The notes under the pieces were generated by a model. It worked only from the letters and a program-made list of their open reading frames with translations, did no database searches and was not told where the DNA came from. A DNA stretch of 64,000 nucleotides from Takifugu bimaculatus (lineage: Eukaryota; Chordata; Actinopteri; Tetraodontiformes; Tetraodontidae), in the NCBI GenBank assembly GCA_004026145.2, contig CP034996.1:7749891-7813890 (forward strand), given 5' to 3'. The translations under genes were made by a program, and so were the position numbers. How positions within the stretch are numbered: position 1 is the first letter of the stretch; each line of letters begins with the position of its first letter. Below are positions 9,298 through 22,500 of this stretch, in pieces.

Positions 9298-12200
9298 TTA
9301 GGTCTTCAGTTTGACTGACAGCTTCAGTTTTATGTTCCTCAGGAAGACTCGGCCTAGGTCCTCCCCGGCCTCTTGGGCCATACGCGCTACCACCTGGCCA
9401 GCTGTGCCAATCAGCATCTTCTGCAGACACACACAAAAACTCTATCAGCGACCCAAAATATCCAAACCTTCTATCTCAGTAGCTTTAGTGTGACTTAACA
9501 TTTTCCGTGAGGTAGCAGGAACATCTGATGAGAAATGAGAAGCTCAACAAATATTCAGACTCTGGGGATAAAGTGTCCATTAATCTGAGGTCTCATCTCG
9601 ACCGTTCAAAACGTTTTTTATCAAAAGTATTCATGAAATAAATGTGCATGGATTTGCTACACAAAAACGACAGGAAGAGATTGGTCTGAAGCTCTCTACT
9701 TGTAAAGAGGTCAGTGGCCTTGAAAAGATTTTGGCACACTCAGGCACAGCCTCAAATATACTCTGCCATTAAAGATGCATGGCTAAGAAAGGCTGCTCAA
9801 ATATTTACAAGTTAAAACACTAGGAGAATAAAAATCCGAGGCGGTGGAATGACATATGTGAAACCTTAAAAGGCCACAGGTGTTATTGGGAGAGCAGAGA
9901 GGCTTGACTCCATAGAGTTTTCTAAAAAATACAGAAACACACCAGAGACTGATTCTAGTCTAATTCACAGATTTAAAACTACATTGTAGCAACATTTAAA
10001 AAGAGGACATTTAGTGTATCCCGATAAATCTAATACATGGTTAGAGTTCTTACCATGTGAGTGTCTTTCTTGGCATAAAGCTTGACATTGATATGGAGCT
10101 CGCCATTTTCACCCTCTTGCCAGAATTCAATAGACTGTAAACAGACAAAAGGTTATCAGGTTGTTGTGGACATTTTAGAGATTAAATCATTCCCTTAAAA
10201 CAAGCAGATCATTCTACTGTCTAAAAAACCAGAGAACTCCAGGTGACCATGTCATCTTTGGCACAGGTCACCTGTGGCGGTGCTAAAACAGTCATAGTGT
10301 GTGAGCGCCCCAGGGTTGGCGGCTCAGTGGAGACCTGCAATAGAAGGATTTTTATTCAGTGATGTGGGCATGTTGAGAAGCTTTCTGGATAAGACCCGCC
10401 AGCTTATTCTAATGAGGACTAGCAGGCGAGACACTCACTTGAAACTCACATTTCTTTTGCCTCTTTTAAGCACGGCCACTGAGTTACAAGCCATCACCAC
10501 ACCATACACTGAGCCCTGCAGAGCAGTCGTGTCCACTGTCCAGTAATGTCCCAATCTGGTGAAGACTGCTCACAGTTGAACTTGGCTCATAAATCTACTC
10601 TGAAATCTGCAGCTGCCTGGCTGTAAGTGCCCAGCCTCTTCTCAATCAGTAATCCTGTGACGGACACTGTTGAATGCTGTTAAATGAACAATGAGCTTAA
10701 TTTCCCTCTCTGGTGATCCACTGTATTGCAACTGTCAACTGTGCCCCTGATGTAAATCAGTGCAAAATTTTTAATTCAAGGAGTGTTTCAGAATCTCAAG
10801 GCTATGTGTGAACGACAGAGGAATGCAAAACTGTGTCTTCAAACCTAAAAAGAAAAATGGTTGAAAATGCCTTTTGTTGTACTTGGGAAACACCTGTGTC
10901 ACTGCATAGGGCACTTCCTGAGGCAGATACTCCAGAAGCTTCTCCCTGATGAGGTTGGTGCAGACTTCCTCTGGACTTTGATCTGTTAGGACCTCACTAT
11001 GGTACTTCCAAGACCCTGTTTTGGCTTTAGTAATGAAGTATGTCTACACAACCAGGATGAGGAAAAACACAAATATAGAGTCAGTTCAGTGCTGAAATAC
11101 AAACAGTGTATTTAATAAAGTTAATTTATATCCTGTACCTTCAGTGTCTCCACATCGTCACTGTCTACAGAAGAGAGCATGAAAACGTCCTTAAAGTGAG
11201 GCCATCCCAGCTGGCTCCTCAGCACTTTCAGCTGCTCTTTACTCAGCTGATAGTTCAGCTCAGAGGGGCTCTTAGTCTCTGTGTGATTCTCTTCATCCAG
11301 TGATTCCAAGTGGTTGTCAGGCAGTTTTTTAGCCCATGGAGGCTTAATCACTGGCCTAACCCGCATTTTGTGTCCATTCACCATTCCACACGTTAACACA
11401 GCTGTGATATCCAACAGCCGGTCTTTGGCCTTAACTTTATCAACCTTAAACAACAGACATCAGTAAACATTTAGGAGTGGTTTGTGACATGAATTATTAC
11501 GCTTATATTCAAGGTAGTTTCTCTGTCAACTGGACTGTGTTTCTTCTCTGTGAAGATGTTTCGCCTTCTATCCAGAAGGCTTTTTCAGTTCATGATGAAG
11601 CCTTCTGGATAGAAGGCAAAACGTCTTCACAGAGATGACTCAGAATCTACACATACTGTACACTTATATTATTTCCACCCAATTGATCTTAGAATACCTT
11701 ATTCAGAACTAAGATGGCAGGGGTGTCAGGGTGCTGAGCCAAACATTTAAGCACCTCGAAATCCAACCTGCTGCACATCCACCTGTCCGCCACATCCACC
11801 ATCACCACCACTGTCAAAGAAACAAAAATCTTTTTGTATAATAAACGGCCTGGTTTTAAACTGTGTAGAGGCCAATGCTTCTACATATTCTGATTAGAAA
11901 ATGTTTATAAGGTTCTGTTTAAGATGTAAAAAATTAAAACCTCTATAAATAGAAAGCTGCAGTTCACGTTCAACAAAAATGTAAAAAGTTAATGTTTAAA
12001 GTGATTATTTGTCATACTTAGGTCAGCTTCTTTCACTGTGTTCCAGGGGTCCACAAGCAAAGATTTCTCCAGCTGATGTCTACAGAAAAAAGGGTTTCCA
12101 TTCATATCTCATGTAAAAAGTGTTCAGCTGAGACAAAACTAACTCACCGTTTCACTTTAGATACAGTAGTGAGACCAGGAGTGTCCAGTAAAATCTACAA

Positions 12201-13044
12201 AACAAAAATATCGATATATATATGTAAGTATGAAAACCAGGCATTTGAAGAGCATTATTCAGAACATGGATGCCATGAACTTACTATCTGCGTGTCACCC
12301 TCTGTTAAGACACCCATGGCGCGGTTCCTGGTAGTGTGGACTTTCTTGGACACAGCAAACACCTTTGGGAAATAACCAATGACAATTGCACAACCAGTCA
12401 CATCACATCTACACAAAGACTTTAGGCACCTTTCTTCCAAGGAGCTGATTGGACAATGTAGATTTTCCAGCATTTGGAGATCCTATTATGGCTACTTTCA
12501 ACACTTTTGACTTTGCAGGTTGATCTGGGTGTCTCAATAATAAAGATAAGTGTTCACCTGGAAGAACACAAAATGAATCAGGAGTCACTACAAGTAAATG
12601 ACAGCAGTGGGAGAAATGTTGTCTGATTGATCAGATGGATTTCAGGACATTAAATGGGATTACCGCTGTTTGGCAAAACTGAGGGCAAAGGGGCATCAGC
12701 TTTTAATATTGCCCCATTGGCCAGTCTTGTAAGAAATGCCTCTGATGTAATAAAACAGGCAGGAACGAAGACAAATCCTTTCCTCCCTTCTACACCTCTG
12801 CATGAAGCGCCACCTGCGATGATAAAGAGAGCATTAGAGTCGACGTTATACTTTGTCAGCTACTCATGCTTCAATCCTAATAGAATGACAACAAACACGT
12901 CGATGCTGGACCGATACCTCTCAACAAATGAGCTGATTTGAGTGACTTACCTGGGAAAAGCCCCTCTGACGCGCTTTGCTTCTGGGCAGACGCCGCCAGC
13001 CGCCCACAGAAACGTACGGACCGAGCAAACACTCTGAACGCCAT
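9298..13044 (-). CDS. ERAL1: ERAL1, Era-like mitochondrial 12S rRNA chaperone GTPase
   Basis: ERAL1 binds the 3' end of 12S rRNA and helps assemble the small mitochondrial ribosomal subunit. Exons in transcript order: 13044-12951, 12813-12664, 12557-12430, 12362-12285, 12194-12148, 12079-12018, 11810-11698, 11444-11139, 11043-10894, 10134-10054 and 9420-9298. They total 444 codons (443 aa; human 437) and every junction keeps frame. The start MAFRVFARSVRFCGR is Arg-rich and free of acids, as in a mitochondrial targeting peptide. G1 is GSPNAGKS (about residues 107-114), G2 HTTR (133-136), G3 DTPG (154-157) and G4 NKVD (223-226, split by an intron). The C-terminal KH domain has KMLIGTAGQVVARMAQEAG near 404; its GxxG loop is GTAG, without the lysine of human GPKG. 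The promoter is divergent from FAM222B, more than 3 kb away. Confidence 0.96.
11510..11634. mobile_element. Palindromic MITE-like repeat in an ERAL1 intron
   Basis: Two 37-bp arms (11546-11582 and 11598-11634) are inverted copies with two mismatches, around a 15-base spacer. The core, GAAGAYGTTTCGCCTTCTAT, recurs at 37253-37345 along with the preceding CAACTGGACT flank. This is a common fish interspersed repeat type. It lies in the intron between ERAL1 exons at 11139-11444 and 11698-11810 and would fold into a strong hairpin in the transcript. Confidence 0.8.
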
Positions 13045-13200
13045 TGAACTTAGATGACAGATACTTGTACGTTCCGGACGACGTGAGAATACATTTATTT
13101 TCAGATAATGTGACGTATATTTACATTCACGTTTACCCACAGGATGAAGCCATGTTGACTAACGACTAACGACACGCAACTTCCGCTAAGAGAGTCTTAA
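13045..13200 (-). promoter_or_regulatory. ERAL1: ERAL1 5' UTR and promoter region
   Basis: A GC-richer block upstream of the ATG has CGTTCCGGACGACGT and an ETS-like CTTCCG near 13180, typical of TATA-less housekeeping promoters. The start site itself cannot be fixed. Confidence 0.45.
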
Positions 13201-16200
13201 CAATGGTTTAGGGAGGGGCGCTACTGCCTCCTACCGGAATACATCTCAAAGACACTCGGTTTTAATATTTTAATAATTTTCTTTCACAGATTCAGTTCAT
13301 GTCAAATAGTATTTTTTTACAGGGAGAAACAACATTTGAAAGGGTTTACAAATTTAAGTTAGGTAATTATAAATTGATAACCAAAGCATACACTCACCAA
13401 TTTACACTTTTTGTAGCATAAAATGTTTGAAGCACAGTTATGACAATGTTACAGAGGTTGTTAAAGACAATATGCTAACCTAAGGAAAACAATGTATAAG
13501 CCGTCACTTACACCCTGTAGCCATTTAATAATGATTCATAATAACAAAAGGAGGCAGTGATGTTAGAGCTGAGGATTGTGTAAGGTAAATCATGTGACTA
13601 AAGGAGTTTGCATACTGAGTGATTACTGTATTGTTTTAATTTGTATGTGAGAATCAGGAAGAGCAGATGTCTCCCCATAATGCATCAAACGTGCCGGCTG
13701 TTTGTTAGTCCTCAAGGATTTGCTCAGGGCGGAACAAACACCTCCACTGGGGAGGATGATGAAGGATATCAGGTAGCCTGCAATCTATCATCGTAGAACT
13801 CTAAAAGCTCAGCAGCAATGGAAGGGCAACAAAAATGGGCTTTTAGCAGACACTCACTGCAGAATTCCAATTGAACCAGAACTCAAAAGGATATTTGAGG
13901 ATCAACGATGTTTAAACTTTCTCTCTATCTGCTTCCCTCCCACTCTCTCTCTCAAATTCATTCAAGGCCCCCTCTCCCTCTGGGCTTTCCACACATGGCT
14001 ATTTCACGTGGGAGTGTATCAGAAGTCTTTTTACTACTGCATTAACTCGGGCCTTCAAAGACAACACTTCCTCTCTCTTTCTTTCTAAAAAAAGACAAAA
14101 AGGCTTCACCTGCATACCATTTAATCATAAGCTCTAGCCCACTTTTTCAGTGGAAGTGCCCTTGCAAGTGGGATTTAGCATGGTGTAATGGAAAACCTCC
14201 CACTGCTGCTGCAAGTCTGTTTGGATTTCAAATTAATCTCGGTTTCTGTCATTCTTACATTAAAAACTTCACTCTCATGAAAATTGGGGAAGTGTCCTTG
14301 AATTTTCAGAATCTGCGTCTAGAAACAGATTGCTTGGTGGAGCAGGCTTTGCTGCAGAACCCTACCTTGTTGATTTCCTAATGTCACTATAACTTGGATG
14401 CAATAACTGGAAGCATATCTGCTAATAGGAACATCTGGCTGCTCTTGAGGAATAACAAAGTTCATGGAATACTAAGCAGGAGCCATGGGGCATGTCAACA
14501 GGGAGCAGAGGTGGGGAAAAAACAATCTGTCAGTATGTCAGAGCATCTATCACTCCATCACCACTGATTGCAGTGAGAGGTGTACCGCTGCACAGCTGGA
14601 TGATTGTCTATAAAAGAGCCCCTCCTGAATTTTACCCTGCTGAGAACCCAGGCAGGCTCCTTATTGCAGGATCCTGCAGGTTAATAAATTGATGGATGCA
14701 TTTCCACATTCAAAAAAATTGGAGAGCAGAGTGATTCTGCTGTTTTGCCCTTAAGGCCCTCCAAGGTCCCCCAGTTCAGCAAGCACATACAGCTCTATAT
14801 AGTATGTCCTGTCTCAGACTGCTTTTTAAAGGAGGTGATTTGGTTCCCAAACTACCCATATAGGTTGCACCAATGATTGTACAATCACTTTCTCTCTGCA
14901 GGGGATATGGATGGGGGGAGAAAAAACTTTTATTCATTCTAGACCTGCAATCGATGTGACTTGTCTGTGAAGTGGATCAATAATGCCTCTCTTTGAAATC
15001 ATCAGTCATGTCAGTGATGAATTTAAAGAGCGTAATTTGGAACGGCATTCTTAAACATCCTGTATTGATGTCTTTTTGGTGTGGAGAAAGACACCATTCT
15101 GCATCATTAACTTCGTATTATTGCCTGATGGAGCCTGCTGCTGCTGCTGCTTCCCCCACCTGCTGGACTGAGAGCACTGTGTTTGATTGGGCTTTCAGAC
15201 CAAATTTGGCCTTCTTTTCCTTGCTGATTTTGAAAGTCAAGCTTGCAGACCAGAAGTGACTGGAATATTTTAATAATCATGATGTGCAATGACAATCAGA
15301 ACACTTGCTATTGCATTTTGGCATTCATCTGGGTTTTTCATGCAGGTTGTGATTTGACACTACATGACCAAGGGTGCATTTTCCAGCATTTTCTTAACTT
15401 GCCACAATCCCCAGTGTTGTCCATTTGTCTCTCTCTGCTCATAAAATGGTGTCAATACTGTGGAGAGGGCAGGTGGGTGGGTGTAATAGAGTAATTTATT
15501 TTAGTTGTCACAGAAATATAAGTCTTTGATTAGGGAGCCATACACACAGGCTACTTAAACTGAACATTTCATCAAGTCATGAAGCATGTGGTACTATTGA
15601 CCATGAAAGCTTTTAGGTCAGTTTTATCTTCCCCAGCAACAAGGATTATTGATGAAGAGTAAAAGAATGCACAACAAGTAAATCAAAATATAGAAAGATA
15701 AGTAGAAAGCTCTCATAAATGTCAGTTACATTTTTGTACATTTTTAAGTGAAAAGGGGAAAGCAGTAAAAAAAACCCCAGATCTGAGCTGTCAGGTGAAT
15801 TTGACTGGTTTCAGGACGTAATTGGCCTGTTAAGGTCAAGGCTTGTTTGCAATAATTTTTAGGAAAGACAGGATGATGAAAATCTTAATATTTATAGATA
15901 CCCATCATATAGATAGGTTCCTCTAAAGTCTTTTCAACAATAAGTAGCCATGGGTTCCTTTAAGCAGGAGAAAGCTAAAAAAAAAAAAAAAAAGGCAGTT
16001 GACAGCAATAATGATGACAAAACAACAACCAAAACATTATTATCAGAGATAAACTGCTTAACCTACTGCCCCTGGGTTTGGTAGAAGAGCAAGTCAGAAC
16101 CCCAGATTTACTGCAACAGACCTCCAAATAGATCAAGCTGACTCTGGGGTTGTGGTATCCTGTTCAACTGGTCCTCAATGGTTTTTATCATCACAAGAAC

Positions 16201-16251
16201 ACCTCATCTATGTCTTCTCCACAAAACTCAGCATTAGAAGTTTGTGAAATA
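13201..16251. other. Intergenic region between ERAL1 and FAM222B
   Basis: No coding pattern is found. It holds a 17-base A run at 15977-15993 and CT-rich patches near 13919-13980. Several short AT-rich stretches could be conserved non-coding DNA, but this cannot be judged from one sequence. Confidence 0.6.

Positions 16252-16341
<90 letters not shown>
16252..16341. repeat. (GATA)n tetranucleotide microsatellite
   Basis: About 22 uninterrupted GATA units. The Ile-Tyr-Leu-Ser frames read on the minus strand are repeat artefacts. It lies about 100 bases before the presumed FAM222B promoter. Confidence 0.98.
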
Positions 16342-16379
16342 GTTGTAAAAAACGTGTAAAAAACTAAACGTGTTTGCAG

Positions 16380-16585
16380 ACGTCCAATTAAATTCGCCAT
16401 TGACTGTGTCTTTAAAGCGGAGCGTGCAGTCTGGGCCGTCCTCTCCACTGCACATGCGCCGGAAGTTGCTGCCGCAGACAGCAGCAGCAGCAGTGATTCG
16501 GCAACGCAGGGCAACGGGAGAAAATTAGGCTGTTTTAAACCATGGCGACGCAATAAACGATGCCTTTCGCAGAGGAGAACGGAGA
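16380..16585 (+). promoter_or_regulatory. FAM222B: FAM222B promoter and non-coding first exon (candidate)
   Basis: A local GC- and CpG-rich block has an NRF1/ETS-like ATGCGCCGGAAGTT near 16452, CAG-rich leader sequence, and an YY1-type CCATGGCGACG near 16541. It ends in a good donor (GAGA then GTAAGT at 16586). A second CpG-rich block at 17200-17420 could be an alternative first exon. Inferred from composition and splice signals only. Confidence 0.5.
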
Positions 16586-19500
16586 GTAAGTAGTTGTATC
16601 TTGCCAAAGCCTTTTCTTTCCGTTCATGCGTGGTGTTCTCTGAAATTCTGTGTTAAATTTTGGGAAAGCTGGATGAGGCAACAATAGGACTGTTTCAGCC
16701 TGCCTGGCTTGGTAAGCTAGCCTGGAGCCTGGGTTCATTGCCTGATAACCTGCAGGCTTACAGCTGCTGTAGAGCTTACCTAAATAACGACTGTTTACTT
16801 TTAACGTCTTGATTCCCTTCCTCCACGCAAACGTCCCATTTCGGCATTAAAGATTCATTACAGGTCGTTTGCTTAACTCAATGAATCTGTGTTGTTGGAC
16901 TCGTATACTAGTTGTGTTTATCTCAACAAGATGACACCAGGCAGTGAGGATAAGAAGTTTAATTTGACTTCGGAGTCATTTTTAAGCCTGCGTCAGTGTG
17001 TAAGAGCTGTGGAGAGACAGACACCGTAGCCACCTTTTTGGAGAAATGACAAGTTGCTTCTTTAGAAGGATGAAGCTGTGAGCAGAGTTGGAAGCGAGGC
17101 CGCCAGAAGCTTTTTTCTCTCCAACACGTTTCATCTGTCACTCAGTCCTTCTTCCACCGCTTCTGTCCCTCACGGTTCTTCCCAAAACCAGTTCGTTATG
17201 TCCAAATTTAGCGTCCGCCTCCTTCACGTGCTGTGCAGATGTTGCACGCTGCTGGCGCGACGGCGCGGCTAGAAATAGCACCGCTGGATCTGACGACAGC
17301 GACAAGCGTTCCCACCTGCAAAGGCAAGTGTTAAAGGTGATAACAAAAGGTTGACGTCACCGGGCTCATCCTGATCCTGCCGCACAACCTCGGCCGCTGA
17401 GGAGGAGGAGTGCAGGAGTTTGAGATGAGCCGAGCAGCTTTGTTTTGCCACAGAGGGAAGGCTGTCCTCTATCTCTGATCACAGTTCGGGTATCTTAAGG
17501 CAACACGCTGCTAATTACATCCTGTCGACGTTTGTCAGCCTCCCATGTCTGACATTTGCACGGTGGAATGTTAATGTTTCCCCAGGCTGCCGGTGTTGTC
17601 TTTGCTCCCAGGCTGCTTTTATGACCATCCATCTATAATGTGCACGGAATATGATTTCACTGGCTGGATTATGGAAGTGATCGTGTTTGCTTTGCAGAGG
17701 GTAAAAAGATGTAAGCAGAACTCAACATGCGTTTACACTTTTAACTGTTTATAATTTAAATTGATTGTTGGCTGTGTTTGGCGATATAAGGCGGTCACTC
17801 CAGCATGACTGATATTGCATAAGTAATTCTTCAATATTATAAAGCTTGTACTTTGCAAAAAGCAGATAATTACATTTCAAACACTGTTGTCTGGGAAACT
17901 CAGGCAGGCCTATTGGCTCTTTGCAATTATCTGTAGAAGGAACCAGTTTTGCATCGGGGTGCTATGTTTCCCAGCACAATGAAGATTAATTAGGTCTCAG
18001 AAGCAAATAACTCTAAGGCCTCCCTCCGCCTGTAAATTTCACTCTGCCTGCTCTGACAGCAGTTTGACGGATATATTTCAGAAAGAAATTAAAGCAAAGT
18101 TGAAAGTTTCAGCAACTTTGGCAGTGTTTTAAATTTTATCCCATAAGCCATGTTTTAAATTATTATTCGCAAGGGGAGACGCCAAAATTAATCATTTTTC
18201 TTCATTTGGGGAAAATAGCATAGCTGTATTTAGCATCCAGATCCCATCCTTCTCTGTAATAGTGCATCTCTTACTTTCACAGAACATGCCAAGAGCTTTA
18301 AGAATGTGACAGCGGGAGATGTTTACAGCTATCTGCAACAGCTGTAACTGTTTCACACAAACTCTTAGTTAACTTGGATGTGGCCTTGAATGTGTCTTGG
18401 GCATTATAGGTTTAGGTCATTCTGGTCAGAATTGTAGAAAATGACAGCATTGAAAATAAGGTAAAACCTATGTGTGGATCATGTCGCGCCGCAGCTTTTC
18501 ACTGTGTCTCTCCCAATTTCAGTGACCTGACTGGTTGATCTTTAACCAAAACTGAAGCAAAGTTTTCCCAGCCAACTGCTGCAAAACACATTTGAATGTA
18601 TTTAAATACTTTTAAATAAACACTTGTGTGGGTTGGCCGCAGTAGCTGTTCAGTTTGCCATCCCTGGTGGAGGCGCAACCTGTTAACCTGCTGTCATACC
18701 CATATTTCTGCCCTCTTGAATTAGAAAATCAGTAAATATAATCCAGTTTGGTTTTCCTCGTGGTCTTGAACATCCTTGTAACCAAACAACAGAGCAGATA
18801 TTGATGAGTGTGCCCCTACAAGGAGCCAAAGATGTGCAGTGCTGCTGGTTTGCCATGTGACTGACAGTCTGATTCCTCCACATTCTGCTTGGCTCCAATA
18901 GTGGTAATAAGAGGGTAACATCAAAGCTCTGCTTTATTTCTTCAAGACTTCAGAGCAGGACTATGAATACCAGATCATAAGGTACAAAGACTGAAATAGA
19001 GGATGATTTGAGCAGCTTTTATGCATCGGCTGTTGTTGAGATCCTCAGTGAACTCATTAAAATCCATTGATTAGTGTCAGTCCTGACTGTGAATGGCGCT
19101 GCTCTCCGGTATATTTCAGTTGCAGTTGTTTTTCTGCCGTGTTGGAGTGAACCTCCCTCTCTCACCATGCTATTGTCATCAGTCATTCACCATAAGGTTT
19201 TAGAATTGATGCTTAAACTGGAACGTTTGGATTCTGCACTCTTTCCCAAGCACAGGGTTTGACCCTTTTAGTTCCCAGCAGGGAACCGTCAACGTCAACT
19301 CTCTTGCAGATGTTGTCTGTGAGCTCTGTGCGCCAGCAAGTTATTTTTCTCACCCTAGTGTTTTCAGATGTGCGGCATTCGTTCCATTTATGAAATCAGC
19401 CTGACTGGTATGCCACAGCAGGACAGGTACCAGTCATCTGCTGCTTGGCTGCACCTTTTATTCCAATAGTCCCTGGGCCAGCTGTCGGCCAGCATTCCCC

Positions 19501-22500
19501 CACTTAGCCACCCACCACTCGGAGAGGCTTTCTGTGCGGCCACCCAGTGTCACATCAGCTGTACGAGTCTGGACTCAGACACCGAGCAGATGTTTAGAAG
19601 TCTTTGTGTGAGCCATCAACTTGAGGAAGCCCAGTGTGGGTCGAATGCAGGTCAGGCTAAGATATTAGCGGTACAACCATATGATAATCATTTCGGGACA
19701 TAAAGAGGTTACTACAGGTCAGGGACTTACCTGCAGGGCTCAGGCTGTGGGACAGGTGATGTTTAGTCTGATTAACATGTTTTATTTTTTAATGCCAATG
19801 ACTGCAGGCATCAGGCAACATAGATAATATCTTTGTTTGCAACTTTTTTGTTTGTTTGCCTGGATTTAACCGACAGGATCCTTTGCACTGCACTTACTGG
19901 ATAGTTTTTATTACAAACCCTGAGCCTTGAGTCGGGAGAACTGCAAACTGACTAAAGGCGTTCCCTCTAGGAATTCTTGTTGCAGTCATAACAGTTCATG
20001 CAAATTCAGCCAGGATCCTTCGGGATCCTTCATCCTCACAATCCTTTGAAAGTTATCCAGCGTCCGTATTTTTCTCACACAAATTTGACCTGTTATTATA
20101 GTTTTCTTTACCAATCACAAGACATTTGTCAAACATCACCAAAGCCATTTCCTCGATTATTTCTATGCAAACAGTCTCTCAGTGTTGAACACTAGTACAA
20201 TATTTTTACCAAGGTGTTCTTAAAGCATCTAAAAAAAGACATGTAGCTATAATTGGTATTTCTGCCACCACAAATATGCATAAAAGATTGCAACATGCAT
20301 TGCGATTTTTGCTTAAGCTCTCAAAGAACTACGCTTCTCTGGATGTAACAAACAAACATAAAGCAAGAAATTGGTGAAGACCTGCTGTGAAGGGCTTTCT
20401 GCAGATGTTGCGTCTTTGATTTGAGTGTAATCAGCCAAGAATCGAAGCCTCCTGGTGACATTCACAGCAAAATAGCAGTAATAGCTGCAGGAGAAACAAG
20501 ATTCAGGTGAGGATCTGTCTGATCAGGCTTGTCAGGCACCAGAGACAACAGGGTTATTTATCCACCTCAATCTCTTAGAGACGGCAGAATAGTGAAGCAG
20601 ACACAGACTCTTATCTGTTTATGTTGCAAGATAAGGTCGTCTCAGTCGGATCACTAACGCTCCCCTGACATTCTCTACCCCCAATAACACATCCTCTGTA
20701 CTGCGAGGTTGTTGGGTGAGTCCCATATGACCCTTAAGTAATCGCTGCCATGCCATTAGCATCTCCATAGTTATTGCTGCAGTTTTCCAACGCTCATGCC
20801 AACAGCACATTTCAGGACATCATTAGACACAAGTGAAGAGGCTCAGACTGTGACCTGGTCTGTGGGTTCAGGAAGAATGCCACAGCATAGCGGCAGTAAA
20901 GCTGGAGGGGGTGAGAGGGTGGCTGAGCTCACAGTGTCATAGTTGGCGCAGACATTAGATAAGGCTAAGCTACTAGAGGATTATAGTAGGAGGAGATGTG
21001 AAATGCAGTTGGCTAATTGAGCTTGACTGTATTTTTAATATTGCCAAGGCCTCATTAGAAACTTCATTGGTGAAGGATTCCAGTTCTGGGGGAATAATCT
21101 TTTGGAGACAGGCCTTTAACATATGAATAAAGGTCCAAGCATGTGGATCAGGCCAGTCATCATGGCCTGTATTTGTGTGTTTAAATATCTCCTTTTAGTT
21201 TTTCTTTCTCTGGTAGGACTTAGTGTAGCAATTGGCTTTGATCAACCTTTCACAAAAAAGATAAATGGTTTATGTGGGTTAAATGGAATAGATACACCAT
21301 TTTGTGATGAATGAAATAATTGATTACTTTAAAAAAAACCTGCAGACCTGGTTTCTAAGACGGTCAAATATGAAAAATTGTAATATATTAAGAATGTAGG
21401 TAATACTGTAAACACATTTGTAGATGTTTTACCATAATGCCATTCCTTGTATTGGGAGCTGCACTGTGGTGAGTCCCTGGCCATAGTTTGTTCACTTGTA
21501 GGTCTTCTTCAGGCCTCTGTGTGAGGGTGTGTTTCATTTATGCTTGCAGCACACTGGAGATACAGTAGAGCAGCACTCAGAATGGGACTCTTTATGCCCT
21601 TCTAACCCTCTGGTCCCTGTTGCAGCCATTGTTGCCTCAGTGAATGGTATCTCCGTGCCTTGAAAAGTAACCAGATGACATTCATCCCGTTGTTCAAAAG
21701 AGCCCCAAGTTGTGTTGTGAAAGGCAACTAAAAAGAGAGGCTAGGACTGTGACCTTCAGAAGCTAATCTTATAGGCATGTCATTCACTGCCCCTATGAAA
21801 CAAATGACACCTTTCTGCCTGAGTACAAAGTACAAAAGTCAAACAAGGCAACAATTACTTTTAACTCCTTCCACAGTTGAGTTTTTGATTAAACCTCCTG
21901 TGTAATAGGTGGAACAGAATCGTTATTGAACAGCTGATGAAGAGTTTATATCACACCTACATTGTCCAAACAGTCTCTCATCTTGTGGTTAATCCTTTTG
22001 TACACAGACCTGCACCATTAGCCGCCCCTCCATCTGCACCACACACTCAAATTCCAGGGCTACTGTGAAAGCTGCGAGGATGATGAACCTCTCTTATAGG
22101 GATGGTAAACATGGCTTCAGCTCACACGCTTGCCTTCATTTTTTATGTTTTTGTTGTCTTCACCTGGCTGCTTTTCCTGGAATGTGCAGGCATGCGGCTG
22201 ATGTTCAGGGGGATGGTGTTGCCTGTAATCACAGTTCATAGTTCAAAAACTGCAGCTGGACGCAGCAAAGAAGCAATCATTGCCCCTTTTTCTGCCGAAG
22301 TAAGAGATTACAGGTGACAGATCCCCATCTTTTTCTTTTTTTTTTAACGGTTACAGGTTTAAAACAGGCAATTTGACCTTTGTCCACACAGTGGTTGAAT
22401 ATTTACAGCTTTTAAATTCCAACATTGGTGCTATCTACCTAGTTTTTAACCAACTTTGTGACATAGCCTTTAACCTGATTCATGAGTAGAAGTCTTTATC

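Noticed and set aside
12654..12941. 95-codon plus-strand frame over ERAL1 exon 2
   Set aside because: It is the antisense shadow of the minus-strand ERAL1 exon at 12664-12813, which joins in phase to both neighbours.
16191..16607. 138-codon minus-strand frame with Ile-Tyr-Leu-Ser repeats
   Set aside because: Mostly the translated GATA microsatellite.
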